Source: Methylophaga sp. (GTDB lineage Bacteria > Pseudomonadota > Gammaproteobacteria > Nitrosococcales > Methylophagaceae). Taken from it: a stretch of DNA of 25,101 bases. The stretch lies in assembly GCA_014762585.1 (NCBI GenBank), contig JABURN010000080.1, forward strand, positions 1 through 25,101, written 5' to 3'. Under the pieces are notes generated by a model, which was given only the letters and a program-made list of their open reading frames with translations, did not search any database and was not told the DNA's origin. How positions within the stretch are numbered: position 1 is the first letter of the stretch; each line of letters opens with the position of its first letter. Of this stretch, positions 7,211 to 14,937 are shown in pieces. The position numbers and the translations under genes are program-made.

Positions 7211-8625
7211 TGGCTTACCACCTCGCCCTCTTGCTGATGATGCAGGTAATACCGGCTCATTCTGCTGAAGTCTTTACCATATTTAGCAATAAAAGCCCGT
7301 TGCCAGTCACTGCCAGTTTGATGCTGTTCGACTCTGTCAGCAATGATTTTGAGGTATTTATCACGATCACCGCTTTTGATACCGAGCTTATCCAGTCCTT
7401 GTTCCGCCAACGGCAGGCAGGTGTTCAGAATAAACTGCTTTAAAGGCTGGTGTGAGCCATCAAAGTCTACTATCGCTGTGTCGAGGCCATAACGGGCGGC
7501 TTTGTAGAAATTATCCCGGGCATCGGCAAAGGCGAGCTCAGTGCCATAAGCAATGATGCGGTCACATAAGGCATGCGTGAGTCCGAAATAAAAGGCGGCA
7601 TTAGCCAGCATATCTGTGATGGTAGGGCCCGCTGCCGGTGTGCGGTGTTCGATACGGATATGCGGTTTGGCGCCGATAAAGCCGATTAATGGCCGGTTCC
7701 AACGCCAGATAGTGCCGTTATGCAGCCGCAGGTGCTCAAGCTGGTCACTGGCTTCACCCAGATCGACAGGTAATAGCACAGGGTAATGTTCGAGATTTTC
7801 TTCAAAACATTCGAAGATAGAGTGACGGGCATAATCACTGCCGAAACTGACCCGTTTCACCGGTCCATGTGCCGCACCGGCGAAACCACCGGCTTCAATG
7901 GCCTGTTCAAACAGCGGGATGCGGGTTTCCTGCCACAGGCTGTGACCAAACAGGAAGGGAGAGTTGGCACAAACTGCTACCATCGGTGCTGAGACTATCA
8001 GGGAGGCATTATAAAAATGGTGCGCAATGTTGACCGGCACCTGGGTATGTAATTGCAGAGAAGTCGCTGCCGATTCCAACATGACATCGTGATGGGTAAG
8101 CTTGAGATGGTCCTCACCACTGATATCCAGCTTTACCGGTTTGCCGCGGGCAGCCAGAATCTGCTCATTAAGAGCGCGGTAACGGTTCATATCCGACATA
8201 TTGAAGACATTCAGATCATCCTGCAGCAGCGTCGGCAGAATACCTGTCATCATTAATTCACTGTCCAGCCGCTGTGCCTGCTGGCTGGCATTGGACCAGG
8301 CGTTTTGCAGTTGACGATGCAACTGGCTCAGGGCATCACCGGTCAGTGGCACCGGTTCGGTATTGAACTCAATATTGAACTTAGCGAGTTCAGCGTTGGC
8401 CAGTGGGTCATTGAGCAGTTTGAGAAAGGCGTCATTGATGGGGGCAGGCCGCATGGTTTTATCAACCAGCCAGGCCTCCAGTTCGATGCCGGCATAGCGG
8501 GTTTCGTGGAGCTGCAGAGCATCGCTGAGTAAATGCTGCAAACGTAAGGTCTCGTCACGGAGATGCTCGCTGAAACGCTCGAAGTCCTTCGCAGTGAAGC
8601 TGACGCCCGCAATTTCCTGGCCCAT
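7198..8625 (-). CDS. GCS2-family glutamate-cysteine ligase-like carboxylate-amine ligase
   Basis: This 475-residue protein resembles the GCS2 family, whose members join an amine to a carboxylate (often the gamma-carboxyl of glutamate) using ATP. Supporting segments are the N-terminal GIELEAWLVD (46-55), with the acidic metal-binding residues typical of the fold, the IEFNTEP segment near 85-91, a His-rich LQLHTQVP/NIAHHFYNAS region, and IRIEHRTPAAGPT near residue 320. It is not the GshA or YbdK type I would expect by default, and nothing here proves glutathione synthesis. Its 3' end overlaps the M14 deacylase, giving a ligase/deacylase pair that could make and break, or trim, the same amide. 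A promoter is visible upstream. An RBS-like TAAGG lies a little far from the ATG. Confidence 0.8.
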   Translation of the reverse strand: MGQEIAGVSFTAKDFERFSEHLRDETLRLQHLLSDALQLHETRYAGIELEAWLVDKTMRPAPINDAFLKLLNDPLANAELAKFNIEFNTEPVPLTGDALSQLHRQLQNAWSNASQQAQRLDSELMMTGILPTLLQDDLNVFNMSDMNRYRALNEQILAARGKPVKLDISGEDHLKLTHHDVMLESAATSLQLHTQVPVNIAHHFYNASLIVSAPMVAVCANSPFLFGHSLWQETRIPLFEQAIEAGGFAGAAHGPVKRVSFGSDYARHSIFECFEENLEHYPVLLPVDLGEASDQLEHLRLHNGTIWRWNRPLIGFIGAKPHIRIEHRTPAAGPTITDMLANAAFYFGLTHALCDRIIAYGTELAFADARDNFYKAARYGLDTAIVDFDGSHQPLKQFILNTCLPLAEQGLDKLGIKSGDRDKYLKIIADRVEQHQTGSDWQRAFIAKYGKDFSRMSRYYLHHQQEGEVVSQWPI

Positions 8626-8658
8626 GAGAGATGCCTTAGATTGCTATCCTGACTCTAG

Positions 8659-8686
8659 CTTATAGCAGGCTGAAGCGATAAGCCAA
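8659..8686 (-). promoter_or_regulatory. Promoter of the GCS2-deacylase operon
   Basis: On the minus strand a -35-like TTGGCT (8681-8686) is followed after 16 bp by an extended -10 TGCTATAAG (hexamer 8659-8664). The site is about 35 bases upstream of the ligase start and back-to-back with the bioA promoter. Confidence 0.6.
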
Positions 8687-8697
8687 GTTTGTAAAAA

Positions 8698-8727
8698 TTG
8701 GGGCCGGCTTGTGACTGCTGCTATGAT
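8698..8727 (+). promoter_or_regulatory. Extended -10 promoter of bioA, start of mRNA at or next to the ATG
   Basis: A weak -35 (TTGGGG, 8698-8703) is followed 18 bp later by the extended -10 TGCTATGAT (hexamer 8722-8727). Six bases further is the bioA ATG (8734), so transcription probably starts on or beside it. No Shine-Dalgarno is present. The nine-base box is identical to the one before queA. Confidence 0.6.
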
Positions 8728-8733
8728 CTGCGG

Positions 8734-10041
8734 ATGGAAAAAACAGCGAATCTCGAGTTTGATGCCGCTCATATCTGGCATCCCTATACCAGCGTGGCCA
8801 ATCCGCCGCTATTACATGAAGTGCAGTCTGCCGAAGGGGTTAGATTGACACTCTGCGATGGTCGTCAAGTGATTGATGGCATGTCCTCATGGTGGTCAGC
8901 CATTCATGGTTACAATCATCCACGCTTGAATGAGGCAGCAAAATCGCAACTGGATAAGATGTCGCATGTGATGTTCGGCGGCCTCACCCATGAACCGGCA
9001 GTGAATCTCGCCCGTAAACTTATCGACATCACCGATGACAGTCTGCAGTACGTGTTCCTGGCTGATTCCGGTTCGGTCTCGGTGGAAGTTGCAATAAAAA
9101 TGTCCATTCAGCACTGGTTTGCCCAGGGTCAGCCACGCAAACAGCGTCTGATGTCAGTCCGCAACGGCTACCACGGTGATACTTTCGGCGCGATGTCAGT
9201 GTGTGACCCGGTCAATGGTATGCATTCGATGTTCGAGCAGGTCCTGCCAAAACATATTTTCGCACCAGCCCCTTCCTGCCAGCGAGATGAGGACTGGGAT
9301 GACAGCCATATCGCCGAGTTCAGACGCTTAATCCGCGAACACCATCATGAGCTCGCAGCGGTCATTCTGGAGCCGCTGGTACAGGGTGCCGGTGGCATGA
9401 GGATGTATTGCCCCGAATACCTGAGGCAGGTCCGGGCATTGTGCGATGAATACGGCGTGTTGCTGATCTTTGATGAAATCGCGACCGGCTTTGGTCGTAC
9501 CGGAACGCTGTTTGCCTATGAACAGGCCGGCATCGTGCCGGATATTCTGTGTCTGGGAAAGGCATTGACCGGTGGTTATATGACGCTGGCAGCCACGCTG
9601 TGTAATCGAAAAGTCGCAGAGGGCATTTCCGCGGATGGCAGCGGTGTGCTGATGCATGGCCCGACCTTCATGGGCAATCCCCTGGCTTGCCGCGTGGCTG
9701 CCGAAAGCATTGATGTGTTGATGGAGTCGGACTGGCAGGGGAATGTTTCACGCATCGAAACGCAGCTTCGGAATGAATTAATGCCCTATCAATCACACCC
9801 GATAGTCAATGAGGTCAGGGTCAAAGGTGCCATCGGTGTTGTGGATTTGAACCGGCCGTTGGATGACTGTATGGACTGGTTACCGGGCTTTATAGTTGAA
9901 CAGGGCGTCTGGATCCGACCGTTCAGAACGATGATTTACATCATGCCGCCTTATATTATTGATGAGGCTGATTTAAGTTTACTGACTGGTGCCATCGGCA
10001 GGATGCTGGATGAGATACTCCAGCGCCAGGCGATTGAGTGA
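8734..10041 (+). CDS. bioA: Adenosylmethionine-8-amino-7-oxononanoate aminotransferase BioA
   Basis: BioA moves an amino group from AdoMet to KAPA, making DAPA, the third-last intermediate of biotin synthesis. The protein is 435 residues (E. coli 429). Diagnostic segments are IWHPYTS (14-20), the substrate-binding SSWWSAIHGYNHP (51-63), FLADSGSVSVEVAIKM, the NGYHGDTFGAMSV PLP-ring segment (144-156), IFDEIATGFGRTG (245-257) with the pyridine-binding D247, and the PLP lysine in CLGKALTGG (K276). The start at 8734 begins MEKTANLEFDAAHIWHPYT; an upstream TTG in frame would overlap the promoter and adds residues without family similarity. No other biotin genes are adjacent. The promoter is divergent from that of the ligase operon. 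Confidence 0.97.
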   Translation: MEKTANLEFDAAHIWHPYTSVANPPLLHEVQSAEGVRLTLCDGRQVIDGMSSWWSAIHGYNHPRLNEAAKSQLDKMSHVMFGGLTHEPAVNLARKLIDITDDSLQYVFLADSGSVSVEVAIKMSIQHWFAQGQPRKQRLMSVRNGYHGDTFGAMSVCDPVNGMHSMFEQVLPKHIFAPAPSCQRDEDWDDSHIAEFRRLIREHHHELAAVILEPLVQGAGGMRMYCPEYLRQVRALCDEYGVLLIFDEIATGFGRTGTLFAYEQAGIVPDILCLGKALTGGYMTLAATLCNRKVAEGISADGSGVLMHGPTFMGNPLACRVAAESIDVLMESDWQGNVSRIETQLRNELMPYQSHPIVNEVRVKGAIGVVDLNRPLDDCMDWLPGFIVEQGVWIRPFRTMIYIMPPYIIDEADLSLLTGAIGRMLDEILQRQAIE

Positions 10042-10160
10042 TAGGAAAAATCCTGACCCTAATAGCGGAAAGCGCTGATGTTCGGATTGCCATGGAAAGG
10101 TAAACTTCTCCACAGTTATCAGATTGCTGGTAACTCGACAAACAATACGAGGACTGCATC

Positions 10161-10232
10161 ATGTGGACTAAACCAGAATATTCAGACATGCGTTTCGGCT
10201 TCGAAGTCACTATGTACATTTGCAATCGCTAA
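10161..10232 (+). CDS. pqqA: PQQ precursor peptide PqqA
   Basis: This 23-codon gene encodes the ribosomal peptide that is turned into pyrroloquinoline quinone, cofactor of methanol dehydrogenase. The peptide begins [16 protein letters not shown] and carries the invariant E15-V-T-M-Y19 motif; PqqE joins the Glu and Tyr side chains. The C-terminal ICNR end is also typical, and the 23-residue length is normal for the family. A good RBS (GAGGA) lies 7 bases upstream. It is too short for usual gene callers. It stands alone: pqqBCDE do not follow, and a strong terminator comes 18 bases after the stop. No confident promoter was found; it may also receive readthrough from bioA. Confidence 0.95.
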   Translation: MWTKPEYSDMRFGFEVTMYICNR

Positions 10233-10250
10233 TACAGTGTGATTTCATCA

Positions 10251-10288
10251 AAAAGGCTCTTGAAGGAATTCAAGGGCCTTTTTTGTTT
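10251..10288 (+). terminator. Strong rho-independent terminator after pqqA
   Basis: A 14-bp stem with one G-T pair (AAAAGGCTCTTGAA / TTCAAGGGCCTTTT) and a GGAA loop is followed by a T-rich tract. It closes the pqqA transcript and isolates it from ahpC. Confidence 0.93.
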
Positions 10289-10401
10289 CAGCCTCTGCAA
10301 AAAAGCCCTGACAATAACCACGGAAAGGCAGTATTTCTCGACGATTCAGTCTGCCTGATTTCTTAATCGTTTTTACCAATCATATTAATTGAATTAAGTC
10401 G

Positions 10402-10431
10402 TTGTACCTATCCATTAGGCTCGACTACAAT
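10402..10431 (+). promoter_or_regulatory. ahpC promoter
   Basis: A -35 box TTGTAC (10402-10407) and a -10 box TACAAT (10426-10431) are separated by 18 bp, about 40 bases before the ahpC start. I searched for an OxyR site (ATAG-N7-CTAT repeats) and found none convincing. The remaining gene-free stretch 10289-10401 is AT-rich with no other clear signal. Confidence 0.65.
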
Positions 10432-10474
10432 GCCAACTGTCATTTACGACATAACCCAATTAAAGGAGCTAATA

Positions 10475-11041
10475 ATGTCATCACTGATTAATACAGAAAT
10501 TAAACCTTTTAAAGCGACTGCCTATCACAACGGCGAGTTCGTCGATGTCACAAGTGACGACGTCAAAGGTAAATGGGCTGTATTTGTTTTCTACCCAGCT
10601 GACTTTACTTTTGTCTGCCCGACTGAACTGGGCGACGTGGCTGACCACTACGAACAACTGAAAGAAATGGGCGTCGAAGTTTACTCAGTCTCTACTGACA
10701 CTCACTTCGTTCACAAAGCATGGCACGATGCGTCTGAAACCATCAAGAAAATTAAGTTCCCAATGATTGGTGACCCAACTGGCCGCATCAGCCGTAACTT
10801 CGACGTCATGATCGAAGAAGACGGTGTAGCACTGCGCGGTACCTTCATCATGGATCCAGACGGCGTTATCAAAGCGGCTGAAATCAACGATCTGGGCATC
10901 GGTCGTAGTGCAAAAGATCTGGTACGTAAAGTACAGGCTGCACAATACGTCGCGACTCACGAAGGCGAAGTTTGCCCTGCCTCATGGCAGCCAGGTGAAG
11001 AAACATTGGCTCCATCACTGGACCTGGTCGGCAAAATCTAA
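10475..11041 (+). CDS. ahpC: Alkyl hydroperoxide reductase subunit C (2-Cys peroxiredoxin)
   Basis: AhpC reduces hydrogen peroxide and organic peroxides in the cytoplasm and is re-reduced by AhpF. The 188-residue protein has the peroxidatic cysteine C48 in [13 protein letters not shown] and the resolving cysteine C167 in EGEVCPASW. The length and the C-terminal [10 protein letters not shown] match enterobacterial AhpC (187 residues). The start at 10475 follows a strong RBS (AAAGGAG) and gives the expected [12 protein letters not shown]; an upstream in-frame ATG at 10430 overlaps the -10 box. ahpF follows after 84 bases containing a GC-rich hairpin. Confidence 0.97.
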   Translation: MSSLINTEIKPFKATAYHNGEFVDVTSDDVKGKWAVFVFYPADFTFVCPTELGDVADHYEQLKEMGVEVYSVSTDTHFVHKAWHDASETIKKIKFPMIGDPTGRISRNFDVMIEEDGVALRGTFIMDPDGVIKAAEINDLGIGRSAKDLVRKVQAAQYVATHEGEVCPASWQPGEETLAPSLDLVGKI

Positions 11042-11066
11042 GATCTGCCGTCTTGCCAGAGACTGT

Positions 11067-11087
11067 GTCCGGGCCCAGCGCCCGGAC
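11067..11087 (+). other. GC-rich hairpin between ahpC and ahpF
   Basis: A perfect 8-bp stem (GTCCGGGC / GCCCGGAC) with a 5-base loop, 26 bases after the ahpC stop. There is no T-run, so it is unlikely to be an intrinsic terminator. It could protect the ahpC mRNA 3' end or cause partial attenuation, giving more AhpC than AhpF. Confidence 0.6.
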
Positions 11088-11125
11088 CCGGTCAACATAT
11101 TGTTAACTGATTACAGGTATTTATC

Positions 11126-12706
11126 ATGTTGGATGCAAACATCGCTGCACAATTAAAAGGCTATCTGGAAAACATCAAACGTCCAATCGAGTTGGTTGCG
11201 GCGCTGGATGAGAGTGCCAAAGCCAATGAAATGCGTGAGTTGCTGCAGGAAATCGCAGAGATGTCGCCACAAATCAGCTTTGTCGATGACGTTCACAGCG
11301 ACAGCCGCAAGCCTTCATTCCAGATTAAGCAACCGGACGGCGAAGAAAAAATCCGCTTTGCCGGCATTCCGATGGGGCATGAGTTCACCTCTCTGGTACT
11401 GGCACTGCTGCACACCGGCGGGCATCCAACCAAACTGAGCGAAGAAGTGATTGACCAGATCAAGAATCTGGAAGGTGAATATCACTTCGAAACCTATATT
11501 TCTCTGTCGTGCCAGAACTGTCCGGAAGTGGTCCAGGCTTTGAACGTCATGGCCATTCACAACCCGAATATCAGCCACACCATGATTGATGGTGCGCTGT
11601 TCCAGGATGAAGTCGATGAGCGCCAAATCATGGCGGTACCGACTGTATATCTGAACGACAAGAGCTTCGGCCAGGGCCGCATGAGCCTGCCGGAAATCAT
11701 TGCCAAGCTGGATAAAGGCGCGGTTAAGCGTGAAGCAGAAAAAATCAGTGCCAAAGATGACTTTGATGTACTGATTGTTGGTGGCGGTCCTGCCGGTGCT
11801 TCAGCTTCAATCTATGCCGCCCGTAAAGGCATTCGCACCGGTATTGTGGCCGAACGTTTTGGCGGTCAGGTCATGGATACCATGGCGATTGAAAACTTCA
11901 TTTCAGTGAAAGAAACCGAAGGGCCTAAGCTGGTCGCGGCACTGGAAGAACACGTCAAGGAATATGATGTTGACGTGATGAACCTGCAACGCGCCAAAAA
12001 GCTGAGCAAAAAAGACAAAATGATCGAAGTCGAGCTGGAAAGCGGCGCGACCCTGAGCAGTAAAACCGTGATTCTGGCCACCGGTGCCCGCTGGAAACAG
12101 CTGGGTGTGCCGGGTGAAGAAGAGTATCGCGGTCATGGCGTCGCTTACTGCCCGCACTGTGATGGCCCACTGTTTAAGGGTAAACCGGTCGCCGTCATCG
12201 GTGGCGGTAACTCGGGTGTGGAAGCGGCGATTGATTTGGCTGGTATTGTCGGTCACGTCACGCTGATTGAGTACAACGGTGAACTCCGTGCTGACGCAGT
12301 ATTGCAGAAAAAGCTGTTCTCACTGGATAACGTCAGCATTGTCACCGGCGCTCAAACCACCGAAATCACCGGTGCTGATGGCAAAGTGAACGGTCTGGTC
12401 TATATCGACCGTGCCACCGAGCAGAAACACACGCTGGATCTGAACGCGGTATTTATCCAGATTGGTCTGGTGCCCAATACTGACTGGTTGAAGGATACGA
12501 TTACACTGAGCAAATACGGTGAAATCGAAATCGACAATCACGGCCAGACTTCAATGCCGGGTGTGTTTGCTGCAGGGGACGTCACCACCATCCCATACAA
12601 GCAAATCATCATGGCGATGGGGGATGGTGCCCGGGCTGCATTGGGATCATTCGATTACATCATCCGCAGCGACTTTGATGATGAGAAAGAAACCAACGCT
12701 GCCTGA
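11126..12706 (+). CDS. ahpF: Alkyl hydroperoxide reductase subunit F
   Basis: AhpF is the flavoprotein that passes electrons from NAD(P)H to AhpC. The 526-residue protein shows the full architecture: an N-terminal double thioredoxin-like domain (1-200) with the redox pair C129-Q-N-C132, an FAD-binding motif [17 protein letters not shown] (218-234), and the thioredoxin-reductase-like active-site C342-P-H-C345. A pyridine-nucleotide motif [11 protein letters not shown] follows (about 358-368), and an FAD-closing FAAGDVT lies near the C-terminus. The two disulfide centres match those of Salmonella AhpF (C129/C132 and C345/C348). It shares a transcript with ahpC; the RBS is modest (ACAGGT). Transcription ends at a hairpin lying in the 3' end of the convergent regulator gene. 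Confidence 0.97.
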   Translation: MLDANIAAQLKGYLENIKRPIELVAALDESAKANEMRELLQEIAEMSPQISFVDDVHSDSRKPSFQIKQPDGEEKIRFAGIPMGHEFTSLVLALLHTGGHPTKLSEEVIDQIKNLEGEYHFETYISLSCQNCPEVVQALNVMAIHNPNISHTMIDGALFQDEVDERQIMAVPTVYLNDKSFGQGRMSLPEIIAKLDKGAVKREAEKISAKDDFDVLIVGGGPAGASASIYAARKGIRTGIVAERFGGQVMDTMAIENFISVKETEGPKLVAALEEHVKEYDVDVMNLQRAKKLSKKDKMIEVELESGATLSSKTVILATGARWKQLGVPGEEEYRGHGVAYCPHCDGPLFKGKPVAVIGGGNSGVEAAIDLAGIVGHVTLIEYNGELRADAVLQKKLFSLDNVSIVTGAQTTEITGADGKVNGLVYIDRATEQKHTLDLNAVFIQIGLVPNTDWLKDTITLSKYGEIEIDNHGQTSMPGVFAAGDVTTIPYKQIIMAMGDGARAALGSFDYIIRSDFDDEKETNAA

Positions 12707-12719
12707 TAGCATCAGGATT

Positions 12720-13394
12720 TCATTCTGAACCTGGAGCCTCGTCAACCAGATCCAACAGGTTGACGAGGTTCATTTTTATTGCGAGTCGGGTCAGTTCAAT
12801 ATCACTGCTGACGCCCAGCTTTTTCTTGATGATGTAATGCGAGTTGGACACGGTTTTAGGGCTGATATTGAGCATATCGGCAATCGCCTGATTCGACTTG
12901 GCATCGACCAGTAAACGCAAAATCTCGAATTCCCTGACGGTCAGTTCGTCCAGCGCTGACTGCTCCTGTCCCAGTTTCTCCATGGCCAGTGCCTGAGCGA
13001 TATCGGCGCTCAGCGTATGTTTATTCTGAGCCACCTGATGAATAGCCCGGATGAGGGCTTCCGGTTCACTGCTTTTGGTAATGTAGCCCAGTGCTCCGGC
13101 GCGCGTGGCCTGCAGAGCAAAGCTGGGATTCTGATGCATGCTGAATACCAGCACCCGGGCACTGCCGTCATACTGACGAATCCGTTCAATCGCTTTCAGG
13201 CCGCTCTGGCCGGGCAGTGAAATATCCATGACCACGACATCAGGCTGATATTGTTTGTAATTGTTGTAGGCTTCATTGCCATCACCGGCTTCACAGATGA
13301 CCTCAAACTCGGCTTGTTTCTGCAGCAGAGAGCGGTAACCCTCCCTGACAATGGCATGGTCATCGACCAGCATAATCGTGACAGTATTACTCAT
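12720..13394 (-). CDS. NarL/LuxR-type response regulator (MoxX-like)
   Basis: A two-component response regulator of 224 residues. The receiver domain (about 5-120) has acidic pocket D11-D12, phospho-acceptor D57 in VVVMDISLPG and K107 in YITKSSEP. The C-terminal LuxR helix-turn-helix (about 148-205) runs LTVREFEILRLLV through SNQAIADMLNISPKTVSNSHYIIKKKLGV. The start at 13394 (MSNTVTIMLVDDH) is chosen over an upstream ATG because it begins right at the receiver fold. It overlaps the histidine-kinase gene by 8 bases, so the two are partners. Its position next to mxa maturation genes suggests a counterpart of MoxX, which with MoxY regulates methanol oxidation in Paracoccus; that link is inference. 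Its 3' end doubles as the ahpF terminator. Confidence 0.9.
   Translation of the reverse strand: MSNTVTIMLVDDHAIVREGYRSLLQKQAEFEVICEAGDGNEAYNNYKQYQPDVVVMDISLPGQSGLKAIERIRQYDGSARVLVFSMHQNPSFALQATRAGALGYITKSSEPEALIRAIHQVAQNKHTLSADIAQALAMEKLGQEQSALDELTVREFEILRLLVDAKSNQAIADMLNISPKTVSNSHYIIKKKLGVSSDIELTRLAIKMNLVNLLDLVDEAPGSE
12737..12780 (+). terminator. ahpCF terminator embedded in the regulator coding end
   Basis: A perfect 11-bp stem (CCTCGTCAACC / GGTTGACGAGG) with a 10-base loop, then TTCATTTTTATT. It begins 31 bases after the ahpF stop. The same bases encode about the last 20 residues of the convergent response regulator, which ends close to ahpF. Confidence 0.8.
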
Positions 13395-14760
13395 GTTGTG
13401 ATGACTCTTGAGTGGCTTCAGGGATCGGTAGCGACGCACTGACCTGCAGGCCACCGTAGCGCAGGGCTTCAAGTTTCAGGCGTCCGCCCAGTGCTGTGAC
13501 TCGCTCGTGAATCCCGAACAGCCCCATACCCAGGGTGTTTTCGAAGGATTCTGCCTGTGCAATACCGTCATCATGGATAATCAGTGAAACCGTGTCATCC
13601 GTCATGCGTCGCAGACTGATTTCGGCCTTGCCGGCCCGAGCATGTTTGGCGATATTGGTCAGACATTCCTGCACAATCCGGTAGATGTTGACCGGCAGCG
13701 GATCCGGCAACTGATCCAGGCTATCATCGATATCCAGTTCATATTGCGTCTGGTTGCCGCTACGCTGGTTCCAGCTCTTCACCAGTTGTCTCAGACTGGC
13801 ACTGAGCCCAAGTTCGTCCACCTCTGTCGGTCTCAGGCGGGTCAAAAGATTACGCAGCGCAGTCATCATATGGCCCGTGATATGACTGATAGACTGCACT
13901 TCATCCACCACAGCAGGGCAGTCCTTTCTGGCGGTTTGAACCACAGAAGCAGTGACTGCATTGATGCCCGCCAGGCATTGACCGAATTCATCATGCAGTT
14001 CCCGGGATATATAACGATGTTCCTCTTCCTGAGCGTTCATCAGTTTCATGGCCAGTCTTTTATTTTCCGCCAAGGTATGCTGCTGACTGCTGGCAAGTGC
14101 ATTGATCGCCTCGCTGGTGCGGCGCCATTCCACGATATCGAAGCTCGGCAGACGATAATCCAGATTGCCTTCGCGCATTTTTTCCAGTCCGCCGACAATA
14201 CGCTGTGCGGGTTGCAGCATGCGGTTAATGGTCCAGAACATCAAAATGCACAAGGCGACGAAAGTGACCGTCAATACGCCGATGACGGCGCGCAGGTTAT
14301 TCCAGGCACGGGTAGTTTCCATCTGTACATTGAGCGTCACCAGCACGGTACCGTAGCGCAATGCATTGAAATTGACCGGGGTTCTGACTTCATAATCCGG
14401 ATTAAAAAACTGCTGGTAAACATTGCCGAACCAGTTTGGATAGGTGGTTTTAAGATCAGGCATGTCGTTACAGAGGCTTCGCTCACGACTCTGGGTCCGC
14501 GACAGGAACTGGGTGCAGGAACCGGGTACACCGCCGATACCTCGCCATTGATTCACATCAGGAAAAGGCCTTGAGAAATCATAGCGCTGGAACATCTGCA
14601 GCATCTGCTGCCGGGTTTGTCTTTCTATCCGGTTCGCGGTCTGCTTGGCTTCGAAGATCGCCTGTTTATCGGTCTGGTACAGCACATACCAGGCACTGCC
14701 CATCAGGCAGACCAGTGCAATCAGCAGTATGCGAACCAGCAACTGAGCTTTTAAATTCAT
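13387..14760 (-). CDS. Membrane histidine kinase, NarX/UhpB class (MoxY-like)
   Basis: A sensor kinase of 457 residues. TM1 spans about 7-28 and TM2 about 158-180, enclosing a periplasmic sensor domain of roughly 130 residues with two cysteines (C82, C97). The size and placement recall the LapD/MoxY N-terminal domain. A HAMP-like linker follows (about 180-230). The HisKA_3 box has H256 in YISRELHDEFGQCLAGI, and the ATPase domain shows the N-box ECLTNIAKHAR, HDDGIA and GMGLFGIHERV. The DDGxG motif reads DDGIA. It overlaps the response-regulator gene. It diverges from the mxa cluster, across a gap with a palindrome. A role in controlling methanol oxidation is likely by position but not shown. 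Confidence 0.88.
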   Translation of the reverse strand: MNLKAQLLVRILLIALVCLMGSAWYVLYQTDKQAIFEAKQTANRIERQTRQQMLQMFQRYDFSRPFPDVNQWRGIGGVPGSCTQFLSRTQSRERSLCNDMPDLKTTYPNWFGNVYQQFFNPDYEVRTPVNFNALRYGTVLVTLNVQMETTRAWNNLRAVIGVLTVTFVALCILMFWTINRMLQPAQRIVGGLEKMREGNLDYRLPSFDIVEWRRTSEAINALASSQQHTLAENKRLAMKLMNAQEEEHRYISRELHDEFGQCLAGINAVTASVVQTARKDCPAVVDEVQSISHITGHMMTALRNLLTRLRPTEVDELGLSASLRQLVKSWNQRSGNQTQYELDIDDSLDQLPDPLPVNIYRIVQECLTNIAKHARAGKAEISLRRMTDDTVSLIIHDDGIAQAESFENTLGMGLFGIHERVTALGGRLKLEALRYGGLQVSASLPIPEATQESSQHE

Positions 14761-14799
14761 GCGTATTTCACGGGGCTCAAAGGAAGTTAAAGTCTAGGC

Positions 14800-14827
14800 T
14801 CTATAAGGTCAGCTTGAAAGTCGTCAA
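14800..14827 (-). promoter_or_regulatory. Promoter of the kinase-regulator operon
   Basis: On the minus strand, TTGACG (14822-14827) and TATAGA (14800-14805) are separated by 16 bp. The -10 is about 40 bases upstream of the kinase start. The -35 lies 5 bases from the palindrome at 14832-14854. Confidence 0.65.
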
Positions 14828-14831
14828 TTCC

Positions 14832-14854
14832 AGCTCGGGAAATTTGCCCGAGCT
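14832..14854. promoter_or_regulatory. Palindrome in the divergent control region of the mxa cluster
   Basis: Perfect 8-bp arms (AGCTCGGG / CCCGAGCT) with a 7-base AT-rich centre. There is no useful T-run on either side, so it is better read as a dimer-binding operator than a terminator. It sits just upstream of the kinase -35 box and about 84 bases before the first gene of the plus-strand cluster, so a regulator here could control both. A binding protein cannot be named; the neighbouring response regulator is the obvious candidate. Confidence 0.5.
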
Positions 14855-14880
14855 TTGAGGGCAGATATCTGGTGCGGTCA

Positions 14881-14934
14881 TCTCGCTCGCCGTTTTTAAT
14901 AGCGGTGGTTGTAATAACAATAAACAGAGCGAGA
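14881..14934 (+). promoter_or_regulatory. Possible leader hairpin masking the RBS of the first mxa-cluster gene
   Basis: TCTCGCTC (14881-14888) is exactly complementary to GAGCGAGA (14927-14934), which contains part of the purine-rich RBS just before the ATG at 14938. If transcription starts upstream of 14881, the pairing would hide the RBS. The loop is 38 bases, so stability is uncertain. No convincing plus-strand promoter was found in this gap. Confidence 0.35.
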
Positions 14935-14937
14935 GAG

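Noticed and set aside
10042..10160. Sigma-54 or strong sigma-70 promoter for pqqA
   Set aside because: No TGGC-N8-TTGC pair and no -10/-35 pair with acceptable spacing was found.
10283..10474. OxyR operator upstream of ahpC
   Set aside because: I looked for tandem ATAG-N7-CTAT elements; only one CTAT is present without a matching half, so it is not supported.
13642..14574. 310-residue ORF on the plus strand
   Set aside because: It runs antisense through the histidine kinase gene, whose domains and start are clear, and its own translation has no recognisable domain.
14761..14937. Plus-strand sigma-70 promoter for the mxa cluster
   Set aside because: Several TTG-like and TA-rich hexamers occur, but none pair at 16-18 bp with reasonable matches.
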